From positions 1-21,294 of IMG/VR virus record IMGVR_UViG_3300042475_005064: 21,294 nt of DNA; one strand, 5' to 3'. The notes beneath the pieces were generated by a model that was not told the DNA's origin, did no database searches, and was given only the letters and a program-made list of their open reading frames with translations. The position numbers and the translations under genes are program-made. Of this stretch, positions 1 to 6,365 are shown one piece after another. Position 1 is the first letter of the stretch. The number at the start of each line of letters is the position of its first letter. Origin of the DNA: a virus.

Positions 1-26
1 AGCTTGAAGCCCAGTAGACACCTTCA

Positions 27-902
27 CTACAACTTCTGAACTAGCTGAACCGTTTGGTGCTGCCAAGCGGTTTTCCATTTATCCCAAAATACTTTACATT
101 CGTTTTGAATTTCTTCGTATAGATCTTCCTTTTCTATTTGCTTTATGAGATTTAAACAATCTTCCCAGGTGTTTTCGCACACAAAAGGAAGCGTGGGTTC
201 TCCGTAAAACACCCCATGCCAATAAGAGGGATGCACGTGCCAATAACCTGTATTTTTTAAACACACAGGTATACAACCCGCCTCCAGTGCTTCGTAAAGT
301 CTAAACGAATCCATACTGTCTTGTCCTGGGGGACAAAGTGCGTACTTACTGTTTTTTAGTAACTCTGCGTATTCTTTTGTACTGAGCCCATCTGCTGCGT
401 TGAAACCGCTGCAAGTGTGCACTCTATAGGGTTCCAACTCTTTAAATTTCTCTATAACAGTTGCTCGATCTTTGTGCGGGGTTCCTGCGAACGACCACGC
501 CAACTCGCGTTTTTCTTTTATCTCTAATTTTTTAACTAAACCTATTTTATAACCAAGCCCAAATATCGACACTTTGGGGTGCCCTAATAACATGGGATTT
601 ATATAATTTCTCATCAACCCCACACAGTGAGGGTCGTGGAGCCACTCACAAGGCTCTATAAGATTTTCGTCGCTCAGTAGAACGATTGCATATTTTTTTC
701 CTTTTTGCCTCAGTCTATTTAAAACATCTCTATACGGCACTGAGTGATTACATATCAACACGGTGTTTTCGTCTGTTTTTATTTTATCCTTTTCGAATTC
801 AACTTCTATGTAATCTTGAACTGGTTTAAATAAAAACCGTAACCAATCTATTTCCCACAGCGAGTGATCTTCCGTCAACCATTGCACTCTGGGTTTAACC
901 AT
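27..902 (-). CDS. exostosin-like (GT47-type) glycosyltransferase
   Basis: Predicted glycosyltransferase of about 291 residues. The C-terminal half carries the exostosin-type nucleotide-sugar-binding signature: a 'YALCPPGQDSMDSFRLYEAL' stretch followed by 'EAGCIPV', about 80 residues from the C-terminus. A TPHKDR segment upstream fits the family pattern of a beta-strand and loop before that motif. No signal peptide or membrane helix is visible, so a cytoplasmic enzyme acting on a sugar acceptor is likely; the acceptor (host surface glycan, virion protein or modified DNA) cannot be read from sequence. The frame stays open to a GTG at 953, but the ATG at 902 is preferred because the extra 17 residues look unlike the rest and would fill the space before the divergent speD. 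Neither start has a clear ribosome binding site. The gene is richer in A+T than most of the window, compatible with separate acquisition. Confidence 0.72.
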   Translation of the reverse strand: MVKPRVQWLTEDHSLWEIDWLRFLFKPVQDYIEVEFEKDKIKTDENTVLICNHSVPYRDVLNRLRQKGKKYAIVLLSDENLIEPCEWLHDPHCVGLMRNYINPMLLGHPKVSIFGLGYKIGLVKKLEIKEKRELAWSFAGTPHKDRATVIEKFKELEPYRVHTCSGFNAADGLSTKEYAELLKNSKYALCPPGQDSMDSFRLYEALEAGCIPVCLKNTGYWHVHPSYWHGVFYGEPTLPFVCENTWEDCLNLIKQIEKEDLYEEIQNECKVFWDKWKTAWQHQTVQLVQKL

Positions 903-981
903 GACTTTTTGTGAGTCGCTACGAACTTTAGCGGCTATACCAGTGAACCGCACTACAATTGAAACAGTTTGGGTGCGTTAG

Positions 982-1341
982 ATGGCCTGCGGCAAGCATT
1001 GTGTTCTGGAGCTTTACCGCGCCTCTGCGCAGAAACTTAACGATGAAGCTTTCATTCGCGATGCCTTGGCTGAAGCTGCCCGCGTGTCTCATGCGACTCT
1101 GATCGATATTAGAACTCACTCTTTTGTGCCTCAGGGCGTCACTGGCTTTGCGTTGCTTGCCGAGTCCCACATCTCCATCCACACGTGGCCAGAACACGGC
1201 TACGCCGCCGTTGACGTTTTTACCTGCGGGGATAAGACTGACCCGGAATTAGCCTGTTCATTTTTAGCTAAGGCTTTCGAGGCGGCGTCTAACCATATTC
1301 TTACTCTTGATCGATATCTGCCTGATTTAATTCAAGTTTGA
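982..1341 (+). CDS. speD: S-adenosylmethionine decarboxylase proenzyme
   Basis: Prokaryotic class AdoMet decarboxylase of 119 residues, a full-length single-domain form. It self-cleaves to make a pyruvoyl cofactor and supplies decarboxylated AdoMet for spermidine synthesis. The cleavage site is E61-S62-H63 in 'LLAESHISIHTWPEHGYAAV'. S62, H67 and C82 have the same spacing as the known catalytic Ser63, His68 and Cys83 of the Thermotoga enzyme, so it should be active. The start is fixed by an in-frame TAG immediately before the ATG. It lies head-to-head with the glycosyltransferase, with at most about 80 bases for two promoters. speD is an established cyanophage auxiliary metabolic gene; no spermidine synthase is visible here, so the host would have to use the product. 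Confidence 0.95.
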   Translation: MACGKHCVLELYRASAQKLNDEAFIRDALAEAARVSHATLIDIRTHSFVPQGVTGFALLAESHISIHTWPEHGYAAVDVFTCGDKTDPELACSFLAKAFEAASNHILTLDRYLPDLIQV

Positions 1342-1384
1342 CTCCTTTTAACTAGCTAAACTTTCTTTGAGCCGCACACACTGA

Positions 1385-1780
1385 GTGGGCGAACAAGATT
1401 ATGTCTTTGAACTCAAGTGTCTACAACGCAGTAAGGCTCGTAAACGATTCAGGAGAGACATTTTCGACGCTTGGAATTCTTGTGCTTATTGCGGACGCGA
1501 GAATCCGGACACTTTAGATCACGTAGTGCCGAAAGCTCGCGGGGGAACAACCGCTAGGAGTAACCTAATTGCATCATGTGCCTGTTGTAACTTAGCAAAA
1601 TCCGATTTGCATTGGTTTACATGGTATCGCGCCCAAGAGTTTTGGACCCTTGAGCGCGAAAGTAAGATTCTTAAGTGGGTTAACGACAGCCACGAAGCCG
1701 TCGAATCCGCTAAGACTTACACCGAGCTGTGTCAAATTCCGTTACTTGAACCCAGTGTCAGTCCTTTGCCAGCCGCGTGA
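1385..1780 (+). CDS. HNH endonuclease
   Basis: Small HNH-family nuclease of 131 residues with a GTG start. The treble-clef zinc site is visible as C33-x2-C36 and C65-x2-C68. Between them the catalytic core reads 'TLDHVVPKARGGTTARSNLI', with D45-H46 as the metal/general-base pair and N60 as the middle N of HNH. A basic N-terminal segment (KARKRFRRD) could bind DNA. It may be a free-standing homing-type nuclease or a DNA-processing enzyme; there is no intron or intein evidence around it, and it does not lie beside recognisable terminase or portal genes. Its last 23 bases overlap the 3' end of the convergent 58-residue gene. Confidence 0.85.
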   Translation: MGEQDYVFELKCLQRSKARKRFRRDIFDAWNSCAYCGRENPDTLDHVVPKARGGTTARSNLIASCACCNLAKSDLHWFTWYRAQEFWTLERESKILKWVNDSHEAVESAKTYTELCQIPLLEPSVSPLPAA

Positions 1781-1934
1781 CGATACCGGCTAAGATCTCT
1801 ACCACTCGGTAGTACTTAGCTACCGCTTCGTTATCTTTCTGAGTTGGCGTCAGGTTGACGATCAACAGCGCCACCCCGTGGATGGCGATAAGAATCTCGA
1901 CCAGATTTTTAACGTTACCTAGTAAGTTGTCCAT
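1758..1934 (-). CDS. 58-residue one-helix membrane peptide, holin-like candidate
   Basis: Short frame encoding 58 residues, starting MDNLLGNVKNLVEILIAIHG and ending LAKD. Residues about 12-29 (LVEILIAIHGVALLIVNL) form one plausible membrane helix, followed by LTPTQKD and a second amphipathic to hydrophobic segment (VVEILAGIVTRL). The ATG is preceded by a good ribosome binding site (AGGA, three bases before the start). It opens the way to two further small minus-strand genes and lies 0.7 kb from the endolysin on the opposite strand. Small one-helix proteins near a lysozyme are often holins, but that role is an inference from size, hydrophobicity and place. The 3' end overlaps the HNH gene on the other strand by 23 bases. 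Confidence 0.7.
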   Translation of the reverse strand: MDNLLGNVKNLVEILIAIHGVALLIVNLTPTQKDNEAVAKYYRVVEILAGIVTRLAKD

Positions 1935-1962
1935 GTTTCCTGGGACTCTGTACCAAGTTTAC

Positions 1963-2277
1963 TCACTCTTTTATGTAGGTACTGCGGATCCCCATTTCTC
2001 CACCTAGTAATTGTTGAGCTTTTGAACCGTCTGGCGGCAGTTCATAGTACTCACTTTTCTGTTTTTTTGTTTTATCCCATTCTTTATGGAGTAGCTCTAT
2101 TTGTTTATCTACATCCGCTAAAGCTGATTCTATTCGCCACAGTACCCAGTCATGTTTGCAATAAATTAATATCATTTTTATAATTTTATTTCTTTTTAAG
2201 CTTTTAAATTGTTCTGTGAGTGCTTTAGTTATTTCGTAGCAGATAGCTAGCCAAAAATTGTAATTAGTTTTTTTCAT
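1963..2277 (-). CDS. hypothetical protein, 104 residues, charged C-terminal half
   Basis: No family recognised. The N-terminal half is rich in aromatic and hydrophobic residues (YNFWLAICYEITKAL, later KMILIYCKHDWVLW), and the C-terminal half is a charged, probably helical stretch (ALADVDKQIELLHKEWDKTKKQ). Its start overlaps the end of the coiled-coil membrane protein gene by 14 bases, which suggests translational coupling. A low-GC, lysine-rich composition sets it apart from the plus-strand genes next to it. A membrane-associated partner of the two flanking small proteins is possible, but no clean transmembrane helix or lipobox is visible. Confidence 0.6.
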   Translation of the reverse strand: MKKTNYNFWLAICYEITKALTEQFKSLKRNKIIKMILIYCKHDWVLWRIESALADVDKQIELLHKEWDKTKKQKSEYYELPPDGSKAQQLLGGEMGIRSTYIKE

Positions 2278-2533
2278 TGAGCTTGCTCAGTATTAACTGA
2301 TCTAACTTATCGTTAATATGATTCAAGCGATCTCGAATATCTAATAAGCCCGCATTTAATTCGGATTTCATGGCATAAATCGCGGGAATTTCGCCAACCT
2401 TATTTTCAACATCCTCTAATCGTTTTTTTATTGAGTTAAATCGGTCGTTAATGACGCCCTGTCTCTGTTGATGCGACCATGTCAAGAAACCCAACAGTGT
2501 TGCCGCAGCGGCGACTAGAGCTTCCGGACCCAT
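2264..2533 (-). CDS. small membrane-anchored coiled-coil protein (holin- or spanin-like)
   Basis: 89 residues. Residues about 4-19 (EALVAAAATLLGFLTW) are a single N-terminal membrane helix, followed by a long charged helical region with heptad-like hydrophobics (FNSIKKRLEDVENKVGEI, then LLDIRDRLNHINDKLDQLIL). This one-helix-plus-coil build is seen in inner-membrane spanin subunits and in some holin-accessory proteins. No lipoprotein partner with a lipobox is seen beside it. It is the first gene of a minus-strand trio (89, 104 and 58 residues) that faces away from the endolysin. The call is structural; function is inferred. Confidence 0.68.
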   Translation of the reverse strand: MGPEALVAAAATLLGFLTWSHQQRQGVINDRFNSIKKRLEDVENKVGEIPAIYAMKSELNAGLLDIRDRLNHINDKLDQLILSKLNEKN

Positions 2534-2624
2534 CTGCGTGATTTCACTATTTAAATTTTAAAGGTAGCTGCTCTCGTTACATGCTTAAATTTCTACTAAA
2601 CTGTGTGTAAACGGCGGATAGATC
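2534..2624. promoter_or_regulatory. divergent intergenic region, probable promoters both ways
   Basis: A 91-base A+T-rich gap lies between the minus-strand membrane trio and the plus-strand endolysin cluster, with both neighbours reading outwards. It holds TATTTAAATTTTAAA and a TAAACT hexamer that could serve as a -10 box for the plus strand. No convincing -35 box was found at normal spacing, so the promoter role rests mainly on position. Confidence 0.3.
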
Positions 2625-3062
2625 GTGTCTCAGTTCACTAAGAATCTTGAGCTCAACACTGTAGTTAATAGCGGTCTGACTGATTCTTCTCGACGTACAG
2701 GTTCAACTCATTTCGATCAACGCCGTATTCTCGACGCGAGCGGTGTGGTTGTTGTTGATTCATCCAGCCGTACTTACGCCGCTGATGGTTCCTACGGCAT
2801 CTCCGATTACTATCCGTTAACTGTTAACGCAACCGGTATTCTTCAGGTCGACATTCGGGATCAGAACAGTTGCGGAGATGTGATCATCCTGGATTCCACA
2901 GGAACTGAAGTTATGACTGCGGCTCCCTCGAAGTTCAGCAGCCGGAATAGCAGTGTCACTCAGCAACGAATTGCTAGCAGCGGCGCTTATTACGCCTATA
3001 TTCAGCTCAAGGGTCGCTCTGGTACTGAGTACCGGATCGGTATTGATGTTCAAGTACGGTGA
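2625..3062 (+). CDS. beta-sandwich (PPC-like) protein, possible virion or secreted protein
   Basis: 145 residues from a GTG start. The region from about residue 60 to the end alternates hydrophobic and polar residues in beta-strand fashion. It shows a PPC-like order: 'YPLTVNATGILQVDI', then 'GDVIILDSTGTEV', then 'GAYYAYIQLKGRSGTEYRIGI'. By eye this resembles bacterial pre-peptidase C-terminal domains, which are calcium-binding beta-sandwiches attached to secreted enzymes. The N-terminus is Ser/Thr-rich and lacks a signal peptide. It shares a four-base GTGA overlap with the endolysin downstream, so the two are probably translated together; a structural or enzyme-delivery role is inferred, not shown. 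Confidence 0.65.
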   Translation: MSQFTKNLELNTVVNSGLTDSSRRTGSTHFDQRRILDASGVVVVDSSSRTYAADGSYGISDYYPLTVNATGILQVDIRDQNSCGDVIILDSTGTEVMTAAPSKFSSRNSSVTQQRIASSGAYYAYIQLKGRSGTEYRIGIDVQVR

Positions 3063-4297
3063 AAATCTCAGTCAAAGGTTTAAGTTTAATCAAGCGTTTT
3101 GAAGGTTGTAAATTAACTTCGTATCAGGATATCGGCGGTGTTTGGACGATTGGTTGGGGGACTACAGGCCCTTCCGTAGGCCCCAACTTAACGATTACGC
3201 AAGCGCAGGCCGACTCGTGGCTACAGACTCACGTTGATCAGTTTGCGACCCAGGTTACTGGCCTGTTAAAAGTTTCTGTTAACCAGAATCAATTCGACGC
3301 ACTTGTAAGTTTTTCTTACAACATTGGTATTACGGCTTTCCAAGGTTCTACCCTTTTACGTTTGCTTAATAACGGCGCAGATTCCTCTGTTGTCGCATCT
3401 GAGTTTCTTCGTTGGACTAAAGTCGACGGAAAGATTATCGAAGGCTTAAAAAATCGCCGAGAAGCCGAGCGGGAGCTATTTTTAACCAAGGTTTTGCATC
3501 CGCTTTTGTCTGCTTCTATCCTTGCCCAGCGGGACACCTGGCTTAAGCGCGAGCCGAAACAAGCTTCGGACTTGGCCGCCGAACAAAAGCTTTTCGTTCC
3601 TAAGGGCTCTGCGCACCGCTGGCAAGCCATCACGATGGTGCCAGGGGAGAAGCACTACAAGCTGGTTTTGGAGGCACAGCCCGACCGCCCGTGGTGGATG
3701 TGGCCTAATGATTTCAAGATCATTAACGATCCCGCCCCCGTCGAAAATGAGACCGTAGTTCACCCAGAGCCGCTGGTTCTTCCTGTCCCTTACTACAGCC
3801 AAAGGGATAATCAGATAGATCCTATGCGTACCTGCTTTTCTAGCAGTTGTGCGATGCTACTTAAGTTTCTTAAACCTAGTAGTATCTCTGGGGATGATCA
3901 GTATATTCAGACTGTTTTCAAGTACGGAGACACTACGGCGGCTCCCGCGCAAATCTCTGCGCTGGCTTCTTACGGTTTGAAGGCCGAGTTTCGGCAAGAT
4001 TTCGGTTGGAGCGATATTGATTCTCAGTTGGTTCGCGGTATTCCTGTACCTATCGGGATTCTTCATCACGGTCCCGTCAGCAAGCCAACGGGGGGCGGAC
4101 ATTGGCTCGTGATTATTGGACGTAATGAGGACAACACTCGTTATGTCGTCAATGATCCTTTCGGCGAGCTTGACCTTATTAACGGAGGTTACGTTTCCAC
4201 CAACGGTAAGGGCCTCCTGTACTCTAAGAAAAACCTCGGGCCACGATTCCTCGTGGAAGGACCGGGAACTGGTTGGGCTATTCGAGCTTTCAAATGA
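3059..4297 (+). CDS. two-domain endolysin: GH24 lysozyme plus C39-like cysteine peptidase
   Basis: Peptidoglycan-degrading enzyme of 412 residues. Residues 1-145 are a T4-type lysozyme: E15 (in KRFEG), D24 (in YQDIGG) and T30 (in WTIGWGTT) have exactly the Glu/Asp/Thr spacing of phage T4 lysozyme. Residues about 165-225 form a linker or small beta domain rich in Trp (DRPWWMWPNDFK). Residues about 240-412 resemble peptidase C39-like/papain-fold enzymes: Q248 in YYSQRDN, candidate nucleophile C259 in RTCFSSSCAML, H348 in GGGHWLVIIG and N365/D366 in VVNDPFGE. There is no signal peptide, so release needs a holin. It starts with GTG overlapping the upstream gene and ends in an ATGA overlap with the next. 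The muramidase half is near certain; the peptidase half is probable. Confidence 0.92.
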   Translation: MKISVKGLSLIKRFEGCKLTSYQDIGGVWTIGWGTTGPSVGPNLTITQAQADSWLQTHVDQFATQVTGLLKVSVNQNQFDALVSFSYNIGITAFQGSTLLRLLNNGADSSVVASEFLRWTKVDGKIIEGLKNRREAERELFLTKVLHPLLSASILAQRDTWLKREPKQASDLAAEQKLFVPKGSAHRWQAITMVPGEKHYKLVLEAQPDRPWWMWPNDFKIINDPAPVENETVVHPEPLVLPVPYYSQRDNQIDPMRTCFSSSCAMLLKFLKPSSISGDDQYIQTVFKYGDTTAAPAQISALASYGLKAEFRQDFGWSDIDSQLVRGIPVPIGILHHGPVSKPTGGGHWLVIIGRNEDNTRYVVNDPFGELDLINGGYVSTNGKGLLYSKKNLGPRFLVEGPGTGWAIRAFK

Positions 4298-4479
4298 ACT
4301 CTCTCGATTGGGATAACGTCGCACGCTGCGCTGATCAGCGCGCTGCGGCCAAAACCTTTAGCTGGGATGAAGAAGACTCTCCTTTAGGAGATTTAACAAC
4401 CCGAGAAATGGCTCGAATGTTAAGCTACAGAGCCGCCCTTATCGCCAACATGCTGGAGTGTTGGTTTCAACCGTTATGA
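4294..4479 (+). CDS. hypothetical protein, 61 residues
   Basis: Not recognised. The start is the ATG in an ATGA overlap with the endolysin stop. A longer reading from TTG at 4273 is possible but would sit inside the endolysin. The protein begins MNSLDWDNVARCADQRAA, has an acidic centre (SWDEEDSPLGD) and a helical C-terminal part (TREMARMLSYRAALIANML). No metal site or membrane helix is evident. It ends in a further ATGA overlap, making it the second gene of a coupled run with the endolysin. Confidence 0.62.
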   Translation: MNSLDWDNVARCADQRAAAKTFSWDEEDSPLGDLTTREMARMLSYRAALIANMLECWFQPL

Positions 4480-4694
4480 CTTTTGAAGGATTCGATTGGC
4501 AAGAAGTTTTAGATAATTGGGATGTCAAGGAAGAGCAAAAGAAAGCGGATTTCCTTGAGTTTTTGTACGATCTATATAAGCCGGGTGACGGGTTGTACAC
4601 CGGTTTATGGCAGCAGTTTAAGGATGATATCGCGTGGAGTATGCGCGATAAGTTCTTCGAAAAAGAACTGGTGTTCAAAAGGACAGAGCCCTAA
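4476..4694 (+). CDS. hypothetical acidic protein, 72 residues
   Basis: Not recognised. It starts at the ATG of an ATGA overlap with the previous gene, so translation is probably coupled. The sequence is rich in aromatic and acidic residues (FEGFDWQEVLDNWDVKEEQ, then ADFLEFLYDLYKPGDG, then GLWQQFKDDIAWSM) and should be mostly helical and soluble. The pattern of W, F and Y in amphipathic helices suggests a small protein-binding or inhibitory protein, but there is no direct evidence for a partner. Confidence 0.65.
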   Translation: MTFEGFDWQEVLDNWDVKEEQKKADFLEFLYDLYKPGDGLYTGLWQQFKDDIAWSMRDKFFEKELVFKRTEP

Positions 4695-4700
4695 GCACCT

Positions 4701-4721
4701 TATAATTTGTATGTGCTGAGG
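4701..4721 (+). promoter_or_regulatory. -10 box and ribosome binding site for the HNH-like gene at 4727
   Basis: TATAAT at 4701-4706 matches the bacterial -10 consensus exactly and sits in a 32-base gap between otherwise overlapping genes. GAGG at 4718-4721, five bases before the ATG, is a good ribosome binding site. No standard -35 box is present at 16-18 bases, so an activator-dependent or late-type promoter is possible. AGCAC and GTGCT flank the -10 box and could also pair into a weak five-base stem. Confidence 0.45.
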
Positions 4722-4726
4722 TTTGT

Positions 4727-4948
4727 ATGTCCCGCGATTACGACAGGGAATATAGTACTTACCATGCGACCGATGCACAGAAAAAACGCCGTGCTGCTCG
4801 TAACAAGGCTCGGCGAATGATGGAGAAAAATGGCCGCGTCTCAAAAGGAGACGGCAAAGAAGTTGATCATAAGAACAAAAACCCGTTAGATAATTCACCT
4901 GATAATCTTAGAATTAGGAGTAAGACTGCGAATCGGCGAGATCAGTAA
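4727..4948 (+). CDS. small HNH-like protein
   Basis: 73 residues, very basic at the N-terminus (QKKRRAARNKARRMMEK). The C-terminal half reads GDGKEVDHKNKNPLDNSPDN followed by LRIRSKTANRRDQ. This fits the HNH core: the VDH pair, N-PLDN-S-xNLR and the terminal N-R. It lacks the paired Cys zinc knuckles of the HNH gene at 1385. Compact HNH proteins of this type are common in cyanophages. They may nick DNA or assist packaging; no terminase is in this window to test that. A TATAAT box and a GAGG site precede it, and its stop overlaps the next start by one base. Confidence 0.75.
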   Translation: MSRDYDREYSTYHATDAQKKRRAARNKARRMMEKNGRVSKGDGKEVDHKNKNPLDNSPDNLRIRSKTANRRDQ

Positions 4949-5445
4949 TGGCGATTGTTCCAGGAACTGGTACAGGCAAGCAGCCCGAGGCCATGCCTCA
5001 GATGCAGTTTCCGCCTGGCTTACTTGGCTACAACCGAGAACCTGACCTAAGTATTCGCCGGGTCACGACGTTGGATATTCCGACCCGTGTGGCAGCTCAG
5101 CTTGAGCACGATCGGGGTGTGTATGTTCGTCCGCCTGTACAAGCCGTTGAGTACACGCCAGGCAACATAAAGACCAGTCATTATCCGATGGGCGTAGCTG
5201 GGTACAACCCGCGTGTCGTCGCAGCTCCTGACAGTGCTGACGATATGAGCCAGGCGCAGTACATGATGTCTCTGGCTCAAAACAAGCCCGAAGAGCGGTT
5301 GCGGATGCAGCAGGAACTTTTGCTAATGGCCAAGCAGAATTTTCTTAATACGCGTGCTGTTTCTACTGATTACGCTCTGAATACACATAATACCGTAAAT
5401 AATCTTATGTCTTTAGCTAAGTCCAAAAAGCAAGGTAACGCCTGA
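4948..5445 (+). CDS. hypothetical protein, 165 residues, with repeated P-x-G-x-x-GYN motif
   Basis: No family recognised. The first two thirds are proline-rich and extended; two similar segments occur, FPPGLLGYNREP near residue 21 and YPMGVAGYNPRV near residue 78. The last third (SQAQYMMSLAQNKPEERLRM, then QQELLLMAKQNFL) is strongly helical. The build of an extended N-terminus with short repeats and a helical C-terminus would fit a small virion assembly or scaffolding protein, but this is inference. It begins in a TAATG overlap with the HNH-like gene and ends in a TGATG overlap with the 44-residue gene. Confidence 0.68.
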   Translation: MAIVPGTGTGKQPEAMPQMQFPPGLLGYNREPDLSIRRVTTLDIPTRVAAQLEHDRGVYVRPPVQAVEYTPGNIKTSHYPMGVAGYNPRVVAAPDSADDMSQAQYMMSLAQNKPEERLRMQQELLLMAKQNFLNTRAVSTDYALNTHNTVNNLMSLAKSKKQGNA

Positions 5446-5579
5446 TGTATCACACGAACGACTTTCCGATTAGGATGGCCGGGCAGCGCCTGAACCTCGA
5501 TGCGGTGCGCTTAGCAGGCATTACGCCTTCTGAGATCACTCGTCGCCTCCGGTACCAGGAAGCTTTCCCGAAATCCTGA
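5445..5579 (+). CDS. hypothetical peptide, 44 residues
   Basis: Very short frame from ATG at 5445 to TGA at 5579, encoding MYHTNDFPIRMAGQRLNLDA followed by VRLAGITPSEITRRLRYQEA and FPKS. It begins with a one-base TGATG overlap with the gene before it and ends nine bases before thyX, so it fills an otherwise empty gap in an operon where genes touch. The segment DAVRLAGITPSEITRRLRY could form a helix-turn-helix-sized pair of helices. Kept because of the tight coupling at its start; function unknown. Confidence 0.5.
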   Translation: MYHTNDFPIRMAGQRLNLDAVRLAGITPSEITRRLRYQEAFPKS

Positions 5580-5588
5580 TCTTTCCAC

Positions 5589-6311
5589 GTGGATCCTAAA
5601 TTCAGGGTGGATGTACTGAATCAAACAGTGCATCCGCAGACTCTTGTTTGGTTTGCCCTTCATCAAGATTATTCCGAAACTTACGTATTTACAGAAAATC
5701 CCCCGAACGAATCCCGAGCCGGCGAAGTCATCACAAAACGCTTGCTTGCCGGTGAGCGCGGACATTACGGCCCTCTCGAACATCCCTCCATCACGTTTAG
5801 CTGCGGGTTTTTTCCCCACTCCGTGATGCAGCAGGCCCGTACGCACCGCGTGGCCGTATCCTTCGACGTCCAATCGATGCGCTACACCGGCAATCGAATT
5901 TGCCAGGTCGCGGATGGTTTGCTGGACATGGAGGATGTTTTCTACCTACGCCCTGTAGGCACCTACTCCGATCGTCAAGGTAAAAAATACACCTACACGG
6001 AGGAGCACCGCAGTGAGGATGTGATCCTCTGTAAAGCTGCCGCTCAACGGTACTGCCATATGGTCCGGTACTTAGGACTCGCAGAAGAGCACGCGCGAGG
6101 CATTCTGCCCTTTGATTTCCGGCAGCACTTTGTCGTAACGTTCAGCATGCGGTCGTTCCTGCACTTCATGGACCTGCGCAGCAAACTTGATGCTCAGGAG
6201 GAAATCCGCAATCTGTGCGACTTGATGTGGCCTCACTTCGCCGCGTGGGCACCTGAAATCGCTGCTTGGTACGAGAAGTCCCGTCTGCACAAAGCGCGTT
6301 TAGCTCCCTAA
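5589..6311 (+). CDS. thyX: flavin-dependent thymidylate synthase
   Basis: ThyX makes dTMP from dUMP using FAD/NADPH and methylene-tetrahydrofolate, supplying thymine nucleotides for phage DNA synthesis. The 240-residue length is typical. The family signature is seen as 'RTHRVAVSFDVQSMR' (residues about 84-98), a variant of RHRxxSxNxxSxR in which the first Arg is Thr, the Asn is Asp, and the histidine-arginine pair is one residue further from the serine. GPLEHPSITFSC before it and LPFDFRQHFVVTFSMRSFLHF near residue 173 onward, including the conserved nucleotide-binding 'R-x-F-x-H-F' stretch, also fit ThyX. GTG start, with no alternative ATG nearby. It is the last gene of the plus-strand run and is followed by a hairpin. 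Confidence 0.93.
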   Translation: MDPKFRVDVLNQTVHPQTLVWFALHQDYSETYVFTENPPNESRAGEVITKRLLAGERGHYGPLEHPSITFSCGFFPHSVMQQARTHRVAVSFDVQSMRYTGNRICQVADGLLDMEDVFYLRPVGTYSDRQGKKYTYTEEHRSEDVILCKAAAQRYCHMVRYLGLAEEHARGILPFDFRQHFVVTFSMRSFLHFMDLRSKLDAQEEIRNLCDLMWPHFAAWAPEIAAWYEKSRLHKARLAP

Positions 6312-6316
6312 AGCGA

Positions 6317-6341
6317 AAGCCGGGGTTCATGGCCCCAGCTT
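6317..6341. terminator. stem-loop between convergent genes
   Basis: AAGC-C-GGGG, a seven-base loop, then CCCC-A-GCTT: an eight-pair stem broken by one mismatch. It lies in the 54-base gap between thyX (+) and the membrane protein gene (-), which end towards each other. Neither side has a proper run of T after the stem, so it is a weak or factor-assisted terminator, or an RNA-stabilising hairpin. Confidence 0.45.
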
Positions 6342-6365
6342 ACTTCGCCTTCGCGCGTTCTTTAA

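Noticed and set aside
928-1197. Minus-strand frame opposite speD
   Set aside because: Shadow of speD, whose catalytic residues are all present in the plus frame.
1385-1780. Intron- or intein-encoded homing nuclease
   Set aside because: Flanking genes are complete and uninterrupted, and there are no splice-type motifs; it is simply a free-standing HNH gene.
2277-2290. Small inverted repeat TGAGC-TT-GCTCA as a terminator
   Set aside because: The loop is too short and the stem is inside the coding sequence of the 89-residue protein without a T-run.
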